Assembly (NCBI GenBank): GCA_009768935.1
Contig: WESA01000020.1
Location: forward strand, 1-44,606
Direction: 5' to 3'
Length of the DNA stretch: 44,606 nt
Source: Rectinema subterraneum
Lineage (GTDB): Bacteria; Spirochaetota; Spirochaetia; Treponematales; Rectinemataceae
The notes under the pieces are model-generated. The model had not been told where the DNA came from and made no database searches. It worked only from the letters and a program-made list of their open reading frames with translations. A program made the position numbers and the translations under genes. Positions within the stretch are counted from its first letter, which is position 1. Every line of letters starts with the position of its first letter. Shown piece by piece: positions 13,518 to 21,687 of the stretch.

Positions 13518-15872
13518 ATGGAAGCAACGACAGTTTTGGATTCGAGCAGCATTGAGGCGCTCACTATCGATGAATCCGGAATCGCGCAACGCATTGCTCA
13601 GGAGTTGGCAATTCGTCTTTCGCAGGTTATGGCGGTCTTGAGCCTTTCGGCAGAGGGCTGCACGATTCCCTTTATAAGCCGCTATCGCAAGGAGCGAACG
13701 GGTAACCTCGACGAGGTGCAGGTTCGCGATTGTATCCAAAAGTTCCAAAGTTACAAAAATCTCGAAGAGCGAAGGCTCGAGGTGCTGAAAGGCATCAATG
13801 CGCTCGGCAAGCTCGATGCGTTTCTCTACGAGAATATTCAGAAAGCAAAGACCCTCGCGGAGCTCGAGGACCTCTGGGCTCCGTTCAAGAAAAAGAAAAA
13901 GACGCGGGGCATGCTCGCGCAGGAAAAGGGCCTGGGGCCGCTTGCTGAGCTCATGGCAAAGGCACCGCTGGAAGAGGTACTGGCCGCGGCGCCTTCTTTT
14001 GTGCGCTTGGATGATGAGCATCCCGAGCTATCGGTACCGAGCGCTGAGGAAGCGCGGGCCGGAGCTCGCGATATTCTTGCGGAGAGGCTTTCGCAGGATG
14101 CAGAGATTCGCGCGTACGTCAAGCATGTGGTCATGCAGAATGGTGTGCTTTCGGTGAAAGGCATCGGCGAGGAGGAAAAGCGCGAGCAGTCCACCTACCA
14201 GATGTACTGGGATTACAAGGAGCCGCTCTCGACACTCAAGCATCATCGGGTGCTGGCTGTGAATCGCGGAGAGCGCGAGGGCGAGCTCGATGTGTCGATC
14301 GAAATCGATGATGTGCTCGTGGAGGAGCTCGTGCTGGAGCGGGTTCGACCTGCGAATGCCCAGCACAAGGAAGCCTTGGCCGATGGGCTTGCGCGGCTTC
14401 TTTTGCCGGCTGTGCGGCGGGAAATCCGCTCGGACCTCACAGAGAGCGCAGAGATGCACGCCATCGATGTGTTCAGCACGAATCTGCGCAATCTTCTCAT
14501 GCAGCCCCCCTTGCGGGGCACGCGCGTGCTCGGTATCGATCCGGGCATCCGGACGGGAACCAAGTGCGCGGCGCTCGACGAGACCGGCAAGTTCCTCGAC
14601 TATTTCGTGATCAACCAGGAGACGAAGCCCGATCAAGGCAAGAAGGATGTGGCCGCTGCAGTGACCAAGCACAAGCTTTCGGTCATTGCGGTCGGCAATG
14701 GTACGGGGAGCCACGAGGTCCAAAAGCTAGTGGCCGAAGCAATTGCGGAGAACCATCTCGACTGCCGATTTGCGGTTGTGGATGAGGATGGCGCTTCGGT
14801 GTACTCGGCGAGCGACCTGGCGCGCGAGGAATTTCCTGAGCTCGATCTGACGATTCGAGGGGCTATTTCCATTGGGCGGCGCCTGCAAGACCCGCTTGCG
14901 GAGCTCGTCAAGATCGATCCAAAGAGTATCGGCGTGGGGCTCTACCAGCACGATGTGAACCAGAAACAGCTTGCGGATCGCCTGGATGAAGTCGTGAGCT
15001 CGGTGGTGAACCAGGTGGGCGTGAATCTGAATACGGCGAGTTATTCGCTCTTGAAGTATGTGTCGGGTATCAACGGGAGCTTGGCCAAAAAAATCGTCAA
15101 GTTCCGCGATGCGAGCGGCGTGATTCGTAATCGCTCACTGCTCAAGGAAATACCGGGGCTTGGGGAGAAGACATTCGAGCAGTGCGCGGGCTTCCTCAAG
15201 ATTCCGGAGGGCGACAATCCGCTCGACAATACCTGGGTGCACCCCGAGAATTACGCGCTCGCGGCGGAAATCCTGCCCATCGTAAAGTCTGGCCGCGATC
15301 CTTCCCGCGAGGAACGGGCGGCGCTCAAAGAAAAATACGGCGTCGGCGATATCACGCTCGACGATATCATCACCGAGCTCAAAAAACCGAACCGCGACCC
15401 GCGCGAGGATCTGCCGCCGCCGCTTCTGCAGCAGGGAGTGCTCTCGTTTGAATATTTGCAGCCAGGCATGAAGGTGAAGGGCAAGGTCAAGAACGTGGTC
15501 GATTTCGGCGCCTTTGTCGACATCGGGATCAAGGAGAGCGCGCTCATCCATGTGTCGGAAATGGGTGACCGCTTTGTGAAAAACCCGATGGAAGTGCTGC
15601 GCGTGGGCGACCTCAAGGAATTCACGATTATAAGCATCGATCCGGTGCGGCGGCGCATCGGGCTTTCGCTGCGGAGTGATGCGAAGGTGCAGGCAGGAGG
15701 GGTTCAGGCGAATGCTGAAAAGCCAAAGGTGGTCACTGACTCGAGGACGAATCTTGCTGGCAGCGCGACAACAAGCGAAGGAAGACGGGCAGACAAACGG
15801 CACGCGCCACGGGAACCCGAAGGCGACGGCATGACCTACAATCCGTTCGCAGACCTGCTGAAAAAGAGATAG
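13518..15872 (+). CDS. tex: Tex-family RNA-binding protein
   Basis: This 784-residue protein has the whole Tex architecture: N-terminal helical region with CTIPFISRYRKERTGNLDEVQ, a YqgF/RuvC-like RNase H fold starting VLGIDPGIRTGTKCAALD, paired helix-hairpin-helix elements (VNLNTASYSLLKYVSGI and LKEIPGLGEKTFEQCAGFL), and a C-terminal S1 domain (KGKVKNVVDFGAFVDIGI ... ALIHVSE). A short low-complexity tail follows. Tex binds nucleic acids and is linked to transcription elongation and tolerance of stress in several bacteria. The ATG at 13518 lacks a clear ribosome-binding site. It is divergent from the response regulator, about 155 bases apart. Confidence 0.93.
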   Translation: MEATTVLDSSSIEALTIDESGIAQRIAQELAIRLSQVMAVLSLSAEGCTIPFISRYRKERTGNLDEVQVRDCIQKFQSYKNLEERRLEVLKGINALGKLDAFLYENIQKAKTLAELEDLWAPFKKKKKTRGMLAQEKGLGPLAELMAKAPLEEVLAAAPSFVRLDDEHPELSVPSAEEARAGARDILAERLSQDAEIRAYVKHVVMQNGVLSVKGIGEEEKREQSTYQMYWDYKEPLSTLKHHRVLAVNRGEREGELDVSIEIDDVLVEELVLERVRPANAQHKEALADGLARLLLPAVRREIRSDLTESAEMHAIDVFSTNLRNLLMQPPLRGTRVLGIDPGIRTGTKCAALDETGKFLDYFVINQETKPDQGKKDVAAAVTKHKLSVIAVGNGTGSHEVQKLVAEAIAENHLDCRFAVVDEDGASVYSASDLAREEFPELDLTIRGAISIGRRLQDPLAELVKIDPKSIGVGLYQHDVNQKQLADRLDEVVSSVVNQVGVNLNTASYSLLKYVSGINGSLAKKIVKFRDASGVIRNRSLLKEIPGLGEKTFEQCAGFLKIPEGDNPLDNTWVHPENYALAAEILPIVKSGRDPSREERAALKEKYGVGDITLDDIITELKKPNRDPREDLPPPLLQQGVLSFEYLQPGMKVKGKVKNVVDFGAFVDIGIKESALIHVSEMGDRFVKNPMEVLRVGDLKEFTIISIDPVRRRIGLSLRSDAKVQAGGVQANAEKPKVVTDSRTNLAGSATTSEGRRADKRHAPREPEGDGMTYNPFADLLKKR

Positions 15873-15962
15873 CAAAGAGAGCGGTGTTGGCGCTGGGCAG
15901 GCTGCTAAAATGACCGAGCAGGGGCCTGTGCTTGGGCTGTGCGCTGCTGCCGTCAGGTTTTT

Positions 15963-16000
15963 AACTTGATAACTTGACAAGTTGAAATATTCTCAATATT
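15963..16000 (+). promoter_or_regulatory. Promoter and palindromic operators of the toxin-antitoxin pair
   Basis: Within this stretch AACTTGA occurs twice in direct repeat (15963 and 15971). AACTTG-A-CAAGTT (15971-15983) is a perfect inverted repeat, and AATATT-CTC-AATATT (15986-16000) is another. A TTGACA within the first palindrome, 17 bases and TATTTT give a plausible promoter that would start transcription almost at the antitoxin ATG. This is the expected autoregulatory layout of a toxin-antitoxin operon. Confidence 0.6.
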
Positions 16001-16008
16001 TTGATGCT

Positions 16009-16251
16009 ATGAAGAACTTGTCCGTCGGCGAACTCAAAAATCAATTCTCCGAAGTGCTGGAAAAGATACAAAAAGGAGAATCGTTTGGTATTCTATACGG
16101 CAGAAAGAAAAAGCCCATTGCTATGATTGTTCCCTATGCTGAAAAAACCAAGAAAAGCAAACGGCAGATCGGCCTGCTCGAAGGCAAAGTGGATATCCGC
16201 TTTGCTGACGATTTCAAGATGACCGAAGAGGAATTGTTAGGGCAGCAATGA
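16009..16251 (+). CDS. Type II antitoxin, Phd/YefM family
   Basis: This 80-residue protein begins MKNLSVGELKNQFSEVLEKI and contains FGILYGRKKKPIAMIVP. This is the Phd/YefM N-terminal DNA-binding fold followed by a charged, probably disordered toxin-neutralising tail. A longer reading from TTG 15982 would put the start inside the promoter, so ATG 16009 is preferred. Its stop overlaps the toxin ATG by four bases (16248-16251), which couples translation. It should bind the palindromes upstream, alone or with the toxin, to repress the operon. Confidence 0.85.
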   Translation: MKNLSVGELKNQFSEVLEKIQKGESFGILYGRKKKPIAMIVPYAEKTKKSKRQIGLLEGKVDIRFADDFKMTEEELLGQQ

Positions 16252-16646
16252 ACTATCTTCTTGATACACATGTATTTTTATGGGCGCTTACAAAAACGGA
16301 AGAACTTTCGAGAAAAGCAAAGGAAGCCATCGAAAATCCCGGCAATGAAATTTATATCAGCGCAATTTCATTTTGGGAAATCTCAATAAAGACCCGACTG
16401 AAGAAACTGGATTTGGGCCCGCTGCGTCCAGATGATCTGCTTCAGTATGCAGAAAAAATGGAATTTCAAGCTATAAGCCTCACACCAGAAGAAGCAATGA
16501 CCTATTATAAACTCAATGAAAATTCGCATAGCGACCCATTTGATCGAATGCTTGTCTGGCAAGCAATTTCCAGAAATATGGCGTTGATAAGCAAGGACAA
16601 CGAATTCGCAAAATTCATTCCGTATGGCCTTACGCTTGTTTGGTGA
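16248..16646 (+). CDS. Type II toxin, PIN-domain ribonuclease (VapC-like)
   Basis: This 132-residue PIN domain opens with MNYLLDTHVFLWAL. The acidic residues expected for metal binding are Asp6, Glu44 (SFWEIS), Asp97 and Asp100 (HSDPFDRML) and Asp117 (ISKDNEF). These fit the VapC subgroup typically paired with Phd-type antitoxins. It should cleave RNA, usually tRNA or rRNA in studied relatives, when released from its antitoxin. All acidic positions are present and the frame is intact, so the pair looks functional. It is translationally coupled to the antitoxin. Confidence 0.87.
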   Translation: MNYLLDTHVFLWALTKTEELSRKAKEAIENPGNEIYISAISFWEISIKTRLKKLDLGPLRPDDLLQYAEKMEFQAISLTPEEAMTYYKLNENSHSDPFDRMLVWQAISRNMALISKDNEFAKFIPYGLTLVW

Positions 16647-16747
16647 AGGCAGTTGATAAAGGTACGCCGCGCAAGGCTTGGACATACTGCATGATTTCCA
16701 GCTTTGCGCCTTGCATCCTCTGTTCCCCTTCAGTATAATCATGATTG

Positions 16748-16841
16748 CCCTCGTGCGAATGCTCGGTGTCGGTTTTTGTGCCGCCTTTTCCCCCAACCCC
16801 AGCGGCCAACCCTACCCCCCGATGCCGACGTTGCACGAGGG
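16748..16841 (+). other. Possible structured leader ahead of the GNAT-MBL-OMP genes
   Basis: CCCTCGTGC (16748-16756) and GCACGAGGG (16833-16841) are perfect 9-base arms about 76 bases apart. Inside them GTCGG and CCGAC can also pair. TTTTG follows the right arm. The region could fold as one branched stem ahead of the GNAT start at 16865, or act as a weak terminator after the toxin gene. Small open frames here look spurious. Confidence 0.35.
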
Positions 16842-16864
16842 TTTTGTGTAGTTTGGAGGCCGCA

Positions 16865-17383
16865 ATGGAAACGCATCACGTGCCCGGTGCGCGGCAGGAA
16901 AATCGCGCTGGGTCTCCATCCTTGAGCGGACGCGCCCTTATGATCCGCAGCGCAACACTCGAGGACAGCCCCGCGCTCGCGTCCTTGGCTGGCCAGCTCG
17001 GCTATCCCGCGAGCCCGGAAAAGGTTCGCGAGCGCCTTCCGCGGTATATTGGCGCACCCGAGGCTCGCGTCATCGTCGCGGAGCATGAGGGGCAGGTTAT
17101 CGGCTGGACAAGTATCGAGGTTGTCGACCATTTCTATCTCGACAAGTTTGCGGAGATTTCGGGCTTTGTCGTCGATGAGCGGTTTCGCGGGCAAGGGGTA
17201 GGGCATGCGCTCATGCAGGAGGCAGAGCGCTGGACCGCCGCGCATGGGCTCAGCACTTTGCGGCTCAAAACCAATGTCGTGCGCGAAGATGCGCACCGAT
17301 TCTACGAAAATCTCGGCTTCGAGCGGACGAAAACGCAGTATACCTATGTGAAGAAGCTTGCGCGGCTTGCGGCTGACCTGTAA
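16865..17383 (+). CDS. GNAT-family N-acetyltransferase
   Basis: This 172-residue protein carries the GNAT core: EISGFVVDERFRGQGVGHAL has the RxxGxG/A acetyl-CoA loop, and HRFYENLGFERTKTQY is the usual C-terminal element. ATG 16865 is chosen because GGAGG lies just upstream. The frame is open from 16745, but that part is low-complexity Pro/Cys-rich and overlaps the hairpin arms. ATG 16940 (MIRSATLED) is the point where family similarity begins and is an alternative. It is followed after nine bases by an MBL-fold gene and then an outer-membrane protein, so the three form an apparent operon. Acceptor substrate is unknown. Confidence 0.78.
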   Translation: METHHVPGARQENRAGSPSLSGRALMIRSATLEDSPALASLAGQLGYPASPEKVRERLPRYIGAPEARVIVAEHEGQVIGWTSIEVVDHFYLDKFAEISGFVVDERFRGQGVGHALMQEAERWTAAHGLSTLRLKTNVVREDAHRFYENLGFERTKTQYTYVKKLARLAADL

Positions 17384-17392
17384 CAATACAAT

Positions 17393-18526
17393 ATGGCTAT
17401 CAATTTTGAGCGCCTTGCGGGGAATACGTTCGTCGCGCGAGGCCCGACCAATATTGGGCTCTATATTTGCAGGCGTGAGGGTGTGCCGGGTGAAAGTGTG
17501 CTGGCAGAAGGCGTGCCGATCGAAGCCCAGTCGGGAAAAGCTGCGTCGCAGGCCCACGGCGGATCGCGTGCCTTCCTCATAGATTCCGGCGGCGATGCGG
17601 ATGCGGGTAGGCGGATTCTGCGCGAGTGTGAGCGGCTTGGCGTGCATTTGGCTGGAATCATCAACACGCATTCGAACGCGGACCACTGCGGAGGGAATGC
17701 GTTTTTGCAGGCTCGAATTGGCTGCGCGGTCTGCGCGACCGAGGCCGAGGCAGCATTTCTCGGCTATCCTCTGCTCGAGACTTCGTTCCTGGCCGGCGGC
17801 TACCCTCAAAAAGCATTGAAAAACAAGTTTCTTATGGCGCCTGTTTCGCGGGCGACGCATATTCTGAATCCGCCCTGTGCGCTCTCTCTTGATGCCGAGG
17901 GGCAGATTCAAATGCGCACGCTTTTTAAGGGCCAAGTTCAGGTGCGGGCGCTTCCTGAGGGAGTTGTCAGCGGGGAGCCAGCCCCTCGCGCAGAACCAGA
18001 GTCCCAAAGCGATCCGCAGTCAGAATGCCGTATCGTTTCCTTGCCAGGCCACTATTTTGGCATGGTCGGGGTGATGACGCCCGACAGGGTATTTTTCGCT
18101 GCAGATGCGCTCGCAGGCAAGCCGATTCTCGAGAAGTACCACATTTTCTTTTTCTATGATCTCGCTGCTGAGCTCGAGACGCTCGCGATGCTTGAAACAA
18201 TCGAGGCGGACTGGTTTGTGCCCTCGCACGCCGAGCCAACGCAGGACATACGACCGCTTGTGGAGCTCAACCGGCGCAAAATTAACGAGATAGCTGATGT
18301 AATTGTGGGGTTGTGCGCAGGCGGCCAAGATGTACGGGAATCTGGCGGTCACTCTCTGGAAGATATCTTCGCCGGGGTATGCGCGCACTATGGCATCTCG
18401 CTCGACGATAATCAGCATGTGCTGGTTGGATCGACGATTCGTTCGTATTTGTCCTGGCTTTCCAATCAGGGACGGCTGGAATATTCGTTTATCAATGGTA
18501 GAATGATCTTCAAGGTGAAACAATGA
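17393..18526 (+). CDS. Metallo-beta-lactamase-fold hydrolase
   Basis: This 377-residue protein carries the MBL-fold signature in the form THSNADHCGGNAF, where the first histidine of HxHxDH is followed by Ser-Asn-Ala-Asp-His, so one canonical His is replaced. Downstream ligand candidates are LPGHYFGMVG, FAADALAG and VPSHAEPT. A C-terminal extension of about 100 residues follows the core. Codons 17900-17929 and 17930-17959 are an imperfect tandem duplication of ten residues (GQIQMRTLFK / GQVQVRALPE) in a variable insertion. No signal peptide. The gene overlaps the outer-membrane protein gene by four bases (ATGA at 18523-18526). Substrate unknown. Confidence 0.78.
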   Translation: MAINFERLAGNTFVARGPTNIGLYICRREGVPGESVLAEGVPIEAQSGKAASQAHGGSRAFLIDSGGDADAGRRILRECERLGVHLAGIINTHSNADHCGGNAFLQARIGCAVCATEAEAAFLGYPLLETSFLAGGYPQKALKNKFLMAPVSRATHILNPPCALSLDAEGQIQMRTLFKGQVQVRALPEGVVSGEPAPRAEPESQSDPQSECRIVSLPGHYFGMVGVMTPDRVFFAADALAGKPILEKYHIFFFYDLAAELETLAMLETIEADWFVPSHAEPTQDIRPLVELNRRKINEIADVIVGLCAGGQDVRESGGHSLEDIFAGVCAHYGISLDDNQHVLVGSTIRSYLSWLSNQGRLEYSFINGRMIFKVKQ

Positions 18527-20415
18527 GCAAAAAGAAAGCAAATCAGGCGCGAGGCTGCACAAGAAATTTCAATAAGCGCGTTGCAGCAGGCTTTGGACGC
18601 ACAGCTATGCTTGTTGCGCTTCTCTTTTTGATTGCAGGCGGGTCAGGAACTGCATTTGCCCAAGGGCACCTGGCGGTGGATCTGGGGCACCCGGTGTATT
18701 CAGTCATTGAAACCGCAGAGCTGCGCGGGGTGGTCACGAGGCTCTCTTCGGTGAAACCCTACACAAGCCAGCAGGTGGCCGAGCTCCTGGCTCAGATGCT
18801 GGGGCACATGGAGGCATTTTCACCATCTGAACAGGCACTGATCCAGCACTATGCCAAAGAATTCAAGGCCGGCAAAGGCGTTGAGCAGGCGCTCTGGCAG
18901 GATGCCGCTGGTACAGCGCGGGCTGGAATCCGTGTCGAGGCAACAACTCGCTTCGGTGTTGGCGAGCTTGTCGATTTGATGGATGGTTCGGGTGCGACGG
19001 CGCTCAAGGACCTGTGGCATATCAATTCGCGATGGGTGCCGTATTTGGCGGGCGAGCCGCTGCCATGGCTCTCGATGAAGGGCGAGGCGGGCTTCACCTT
19101 CGACAAAATCGAGAAAAATTTATATTTGCCATACGAATTTACGAAAGAGTGGGATGCGGGCCATATCTGGCTTGGGACGCCTCGCTATTCAGATGGCACG
19201 CTCGACTATCCCACGGCGAGCTACGATATCCGCGAAGATATCGCTGCGGAGACCGATTCGGGCTCGCTGATGGTGCGGCTTTCGCGCTTCAGGCGGGATT
19301 GGGGCATCGGCTCGGGTTCGTTCTCGCTCTCGGGGACGGCGCGGCCCTTCGTGGGCTTCGAGACGGTGTTTCGCCCCTCGAAGTTCTTTGCAATTTCGGG
19401 GCTCGTGGGCTCGCTCACGAATTGGGAGAAGGGAGAGAATGAGAAGAGCACAATAACATCATTAATTGCTGATACCAATGGTGATGGCTTAATAAACAAT
19501 CTTGATACGCCCGTATTCTCAGCCCTTTCCTACCAAAAGATGCTCGGCCTCCAGCGCATGGAGCTCTTCCCATTCGACTGGCTGACGATTTCTGCGACGA
19601 GCACGCTGGTGGGCGCAAAGCGCTTCGAACTCGGGTATTTCTCGCCGCTTTTGTTCTCGGTGATGTACCAGAACCAGCTCGCCGATGTCGACAATCTCGG
19701 TGTGCAGGTGGACGGGCAGATTCTCGTGCCGCGGATCGGCAAGTTCTATGCGTCGTTCTATGCGGATGAGATGGAAATCACGAACCTTTCGGAGCTCTTC
19801 ACCAAAGTGCGCAACATGTTCGCCCTGCAGGGCGGCGTGAAGGTGCCGATTCCCGGGCTGTCCTTCGCGACCGTCACGGCACAGTACACCAAGATCGAGC
19901 CTTTCGTGTACTCGCACTATGCGACCTGGTACCCGGATTACAGGCTGCGCGTGGATACTTCGTATACGCAGGATGGGGAGAACCTCGGCTATTACCTTCC
20001 GCCAAACTCAGACGAATTTTTGGTCAATCTTGAAGCGATGCCCGCGCCAGGCTGGCGTGTGGGGCTCAAATACCGCTTTGTGCGGCATGGGGACAATCCG
20101 CAGGCGGACTGGGATAACCACTTGCCGGAAATTTTTGGCGATGTCAACAAATACATGGATTATAATCAATTATATTCCTACAATAAGAATTTCCTCCACG
20201 ATGGCATCTACGACTACAACCATATCGGCACAATCAATGTAAGCTGGAAGCCGACCCAGCCGCCAAAGCTTCTTGGCGCTTCGATCCCCTTCGAGCTCAG
20301 CGCGGGTTATGGGCTATCCTACACCTGGTGGGAGGATGGGACAGGCGCAGGCAGGCCAGTTTCCGCCCCGCAGTGGAAGAATGTGCTCACAATGTCGGTG
20401 AAATTGTTTTTGTAG
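18523..20415 (+). CDS. Large outer-membrane beta-barrel protein (Wzi-like type)
   Basis: This 630-residue protein has a long basic N-terminus, a hydrophobic helix and a signal-peptidase I-like site GTAFA-Q near residue 46. The body is rich in aromatic-ended alternating strands (LMVRLSRFRRDWGIGSG, LGYFSPLLFSVMYQNQLADV, FYASFYADEMEIT) and ends in a hydrophobic strand closing with Phe-Leu, as in outer-membrane barrels. The general layout recalls capsule-assembly Wzi-type proteins, but that assignment is tentative. A calcium-loop-like DTNGDGLINNLD is present. It is translationally coupled to the preceding MBL gene, an odd pairing of a cytoplasmic hydrolase and an exported protein. Its presence implies a diderm cell envelope. 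Confidence 0.7.
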   Translation: MSKKKANQARGCTRNFNKRVAAGFGRTAMLVALLFLIAGGSGTAFAQGHLAVDLGHPVYSVIETAELRGVVTRLSSVKPYTSQQVAELLAQMLGHMEAFSPSEQALIQHYAKEFKAGKGVEQALWQDAAGTARAGIRVEATTRFGVGELVDLMDGSGATALKDLWHINSRWVPYLAGEPLPWLSMKGEAGFTFDKIEKNLYLPYEFTKEWDAGHIWLGTPRYSDGTLDYPTASYDIREDIAAETDSGSLMVRLSRFRRDWGIGSGSFSLSGTARPFVGFETVFRPSKFFAISGLVGSLTNWEKGENEKSTITSLIADTNGDGLINNLDTPVFSALSYQKMLGLQRMELFPFDWLTISATSTLVGAKRFELGYFSPLLFSVMYQNQLADVDNLGVQVDGQILVPRIGKFYASFYADEMEITNLSELFTKVRNMFALQGGVKVPIPGLSFATVTAQYTKIEPFVYSHYATWYPDYRLRVDTSYTQDGENLGYYLPPNSDEFLVNLEAMPAPGWRVGLKYRFVRHGDNPQADWDNHLPEIFGDVNKYMDYNQLYSYNKNFLHDGIYDYNHIGTINVSWKPTQPPKLLGASIPFELSAGYGLSYTWWEDGTGAGRPVSAPQWKNVLTMSVKLFL

Positions 20416-20483
20416 AGCGGGAGCTGTGCTGCTCTTGAGCCTAAGGTTGATACATAGCATTTCAAGTTTTCAGTAAATTTTGA

Positions 20484-20536
20484 TTGACAATTCCGAAGGA
20501 GCAGTCGTATAATTCTTGCTAAGCTTGTATAACAAG
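20484..20536 (+). promoter_or_regulatory. Promoter and candidate operator of the nucleoside operon
   Basis: TTGACA (20484-20489), an 18-base spacer and TATAAT (20508-20513) form a near-consensus promoter. Just downstream CTTGT-ATA-ACAAG (20524-20536) is an inverted repeat with 5-base arms, in the position where a GntR-family repressor would block initiation. The operon's own last gene encodes such a regulator. Confidence 0.65.
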
Positions 20537-20575
20537 TTCGATAGAACGTCTAACAAGCCAAAGGAGCACGATGGT

Positions 20576-21613
20576 ATGAGAAGAATAGGCATATTCGCGG
20601 TTGTGTTGCTGGTCGCTGCGAGTGGTTTTACATTTGCGCAATCTTCTTCGCCGACTCGGGTTGGATGCATTCTTGGTGTCGGTGGTCTGGGGGATCTCTC
20701 TTTCAATGATCTCGTCTATGCGGGTCTTCAGAAAGCGCAAAAAGAGCTTGGTATTCAGTTCGATTATGTTGAGCCACAATCGATTTCAGATTTCGAAACC
20801 TATCTGCGGAAAATGGCTTCAATGAAGACCTACAGCGTCATCATTTCGGTCGGGTACGACCAGGTCGACCCGCTTACCAAGGTTGCGCCTCAATTTCCCG
20901 GCCAGAAATTCGCCATTATTGATGAAAGTCTGAATTTGCCGAATGTGGTCAGTTATGTTTCCAAGGAAGAAGAAGGCTCCTTCCTGGTTGGTGCACTTGC
21001 CGGCTTTCTCAAAAAAGCAAACACAGCGAAGAATCCAACCATCGGCTTCATCGCCGCGCTTGATATTCCCTTGCTCGATAAATTCTATGCAGGGTATGAG
21101 GCGGGCGCCCGCTATGTGAATTCTTCGGTCAAAGTGATTGCGAACTATATTGGTGGCAATGCTCCGTTCAGCGATATTACTACGGCAAAGGAAATCGCTC
21201 TGAAACAGTTCAACCAGGGAGCGGATATCATTTATCACGCCGCAGGCGGTTCGGGTCTTGGTGTTTTCCAGGCTGCCAAGGAAAAGAATTTCTATGCTAT
21301 CGGCGTGAATTCGAATCAGAATCCCATAGACCCCAATCATATCATTGCAAGCATGCTCAAAAGAGTCGATACCGCAGCATACAAAATTGCAGTAGCGGCT
21401 AAGCAGGGCAATCTGAAGACAGGCAAGACGGTCATACTAGGCCTGGCTGATGGTGGCATCGATTACACCGTCGAAGGAAGCAAGGTTACTATTGATCCAA
21501 AAATTCTCAAGGCTGTCAATGATATAAAGCAGTCAATTATTGATGGGAAATTGACTGCTCCTGACACACATGCCAAAGTGGAAGCGTTTTTGAAAGCGAA
21601 TACATATAAATAA
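20576..21613 (+). CDS. BMP-family nucleoside ABC transporter substrate-binding protein
   Basis: This 345-residue protein has a signal peptide (MRRIGIFAVVLLVAASGF, cleavage near TFAQ) and a periplasmic-binding fold of the BMP/PnrA family: GGLGDLSFNDLVYAGLQKA, FAIIDES, SYVSKEEEGSFLVGALAG, IYHAAGGSGLGVFQAA and IGVNSNQNP. Spirochaetal PnrA-type members bind purine nucleosides. There is no Cys after the signal region, so it is a soluble periplasmic protein rather than a lipoprotein. ATG 20576 follows AAAGGAG; the out-of-frame ATG at 20571 stops at once. It is the first gene of the operon and is followed by an intrinsic terminator that should make its mRNA the most abundant. Confidence 0.9.
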   Translation: MRRIGIFAVVLLVAASGFTFAQSSSPTRVGCILGVGGLGDLSFNDLVYAGLQKAQKELGIQFDYVEPQSISDFETYLRKMASMKTYSVIISVGYDQVDPLTKVAPQFPGQKFAIIDESLNLPNVVSYVSKEEEGSFLVGALAGFLKKANTAKNPTIGFIAALDIPLLDKFYAGYEAGARYVNSSVKVIANYIGGNAPFSDITTAKEIALKQFNQGADIIYHAAGGSGLGVFQAAKEKNFYAIGVNSNQNPIDPNHIIASMLKRVDTAAYKIAVAAKQGNLKTGKTVILGLADGGIDYTVEGSKVTIDPKILKAVNDIKQSIIDGKLTAPDTHAKVEAFLKANTYK

Positions 21614-21639
21614 GGCCTGCAGCTTGTAGCGAGAAAATA

Positions 21640-21671
21640 CTGCGGGATTCTCCCCTTCCCGCAGTTTTTTT
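21640..21671 (+). terminator. Intrinsic terminator/attenuator between binding protein and ATPase
   Basis: CTGCGGGA (21640-21647) pairs with TCCCGCAG (21657-21664), followed by seven T. It sits inside an otherwise continuous operon, so partial read-through probably sets a high ratio of binding protein to transporter. Confidence 0.8.
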
Positions 21672-21687
21672 ATAAATGAGGTAACAA

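Noticed and set aside
15135..15980. 281-residue minus-strand open frame
   Set aside because: Antisense to the tex helix-hairpin-helix and S1 coding region.
16739..18007. 422-residue minus-strand open frame
   Set aside because: Antisense to the GNAT and MBL genes, which carry clear motifs. Arg/His/Leu-rich shadow with no start signal.
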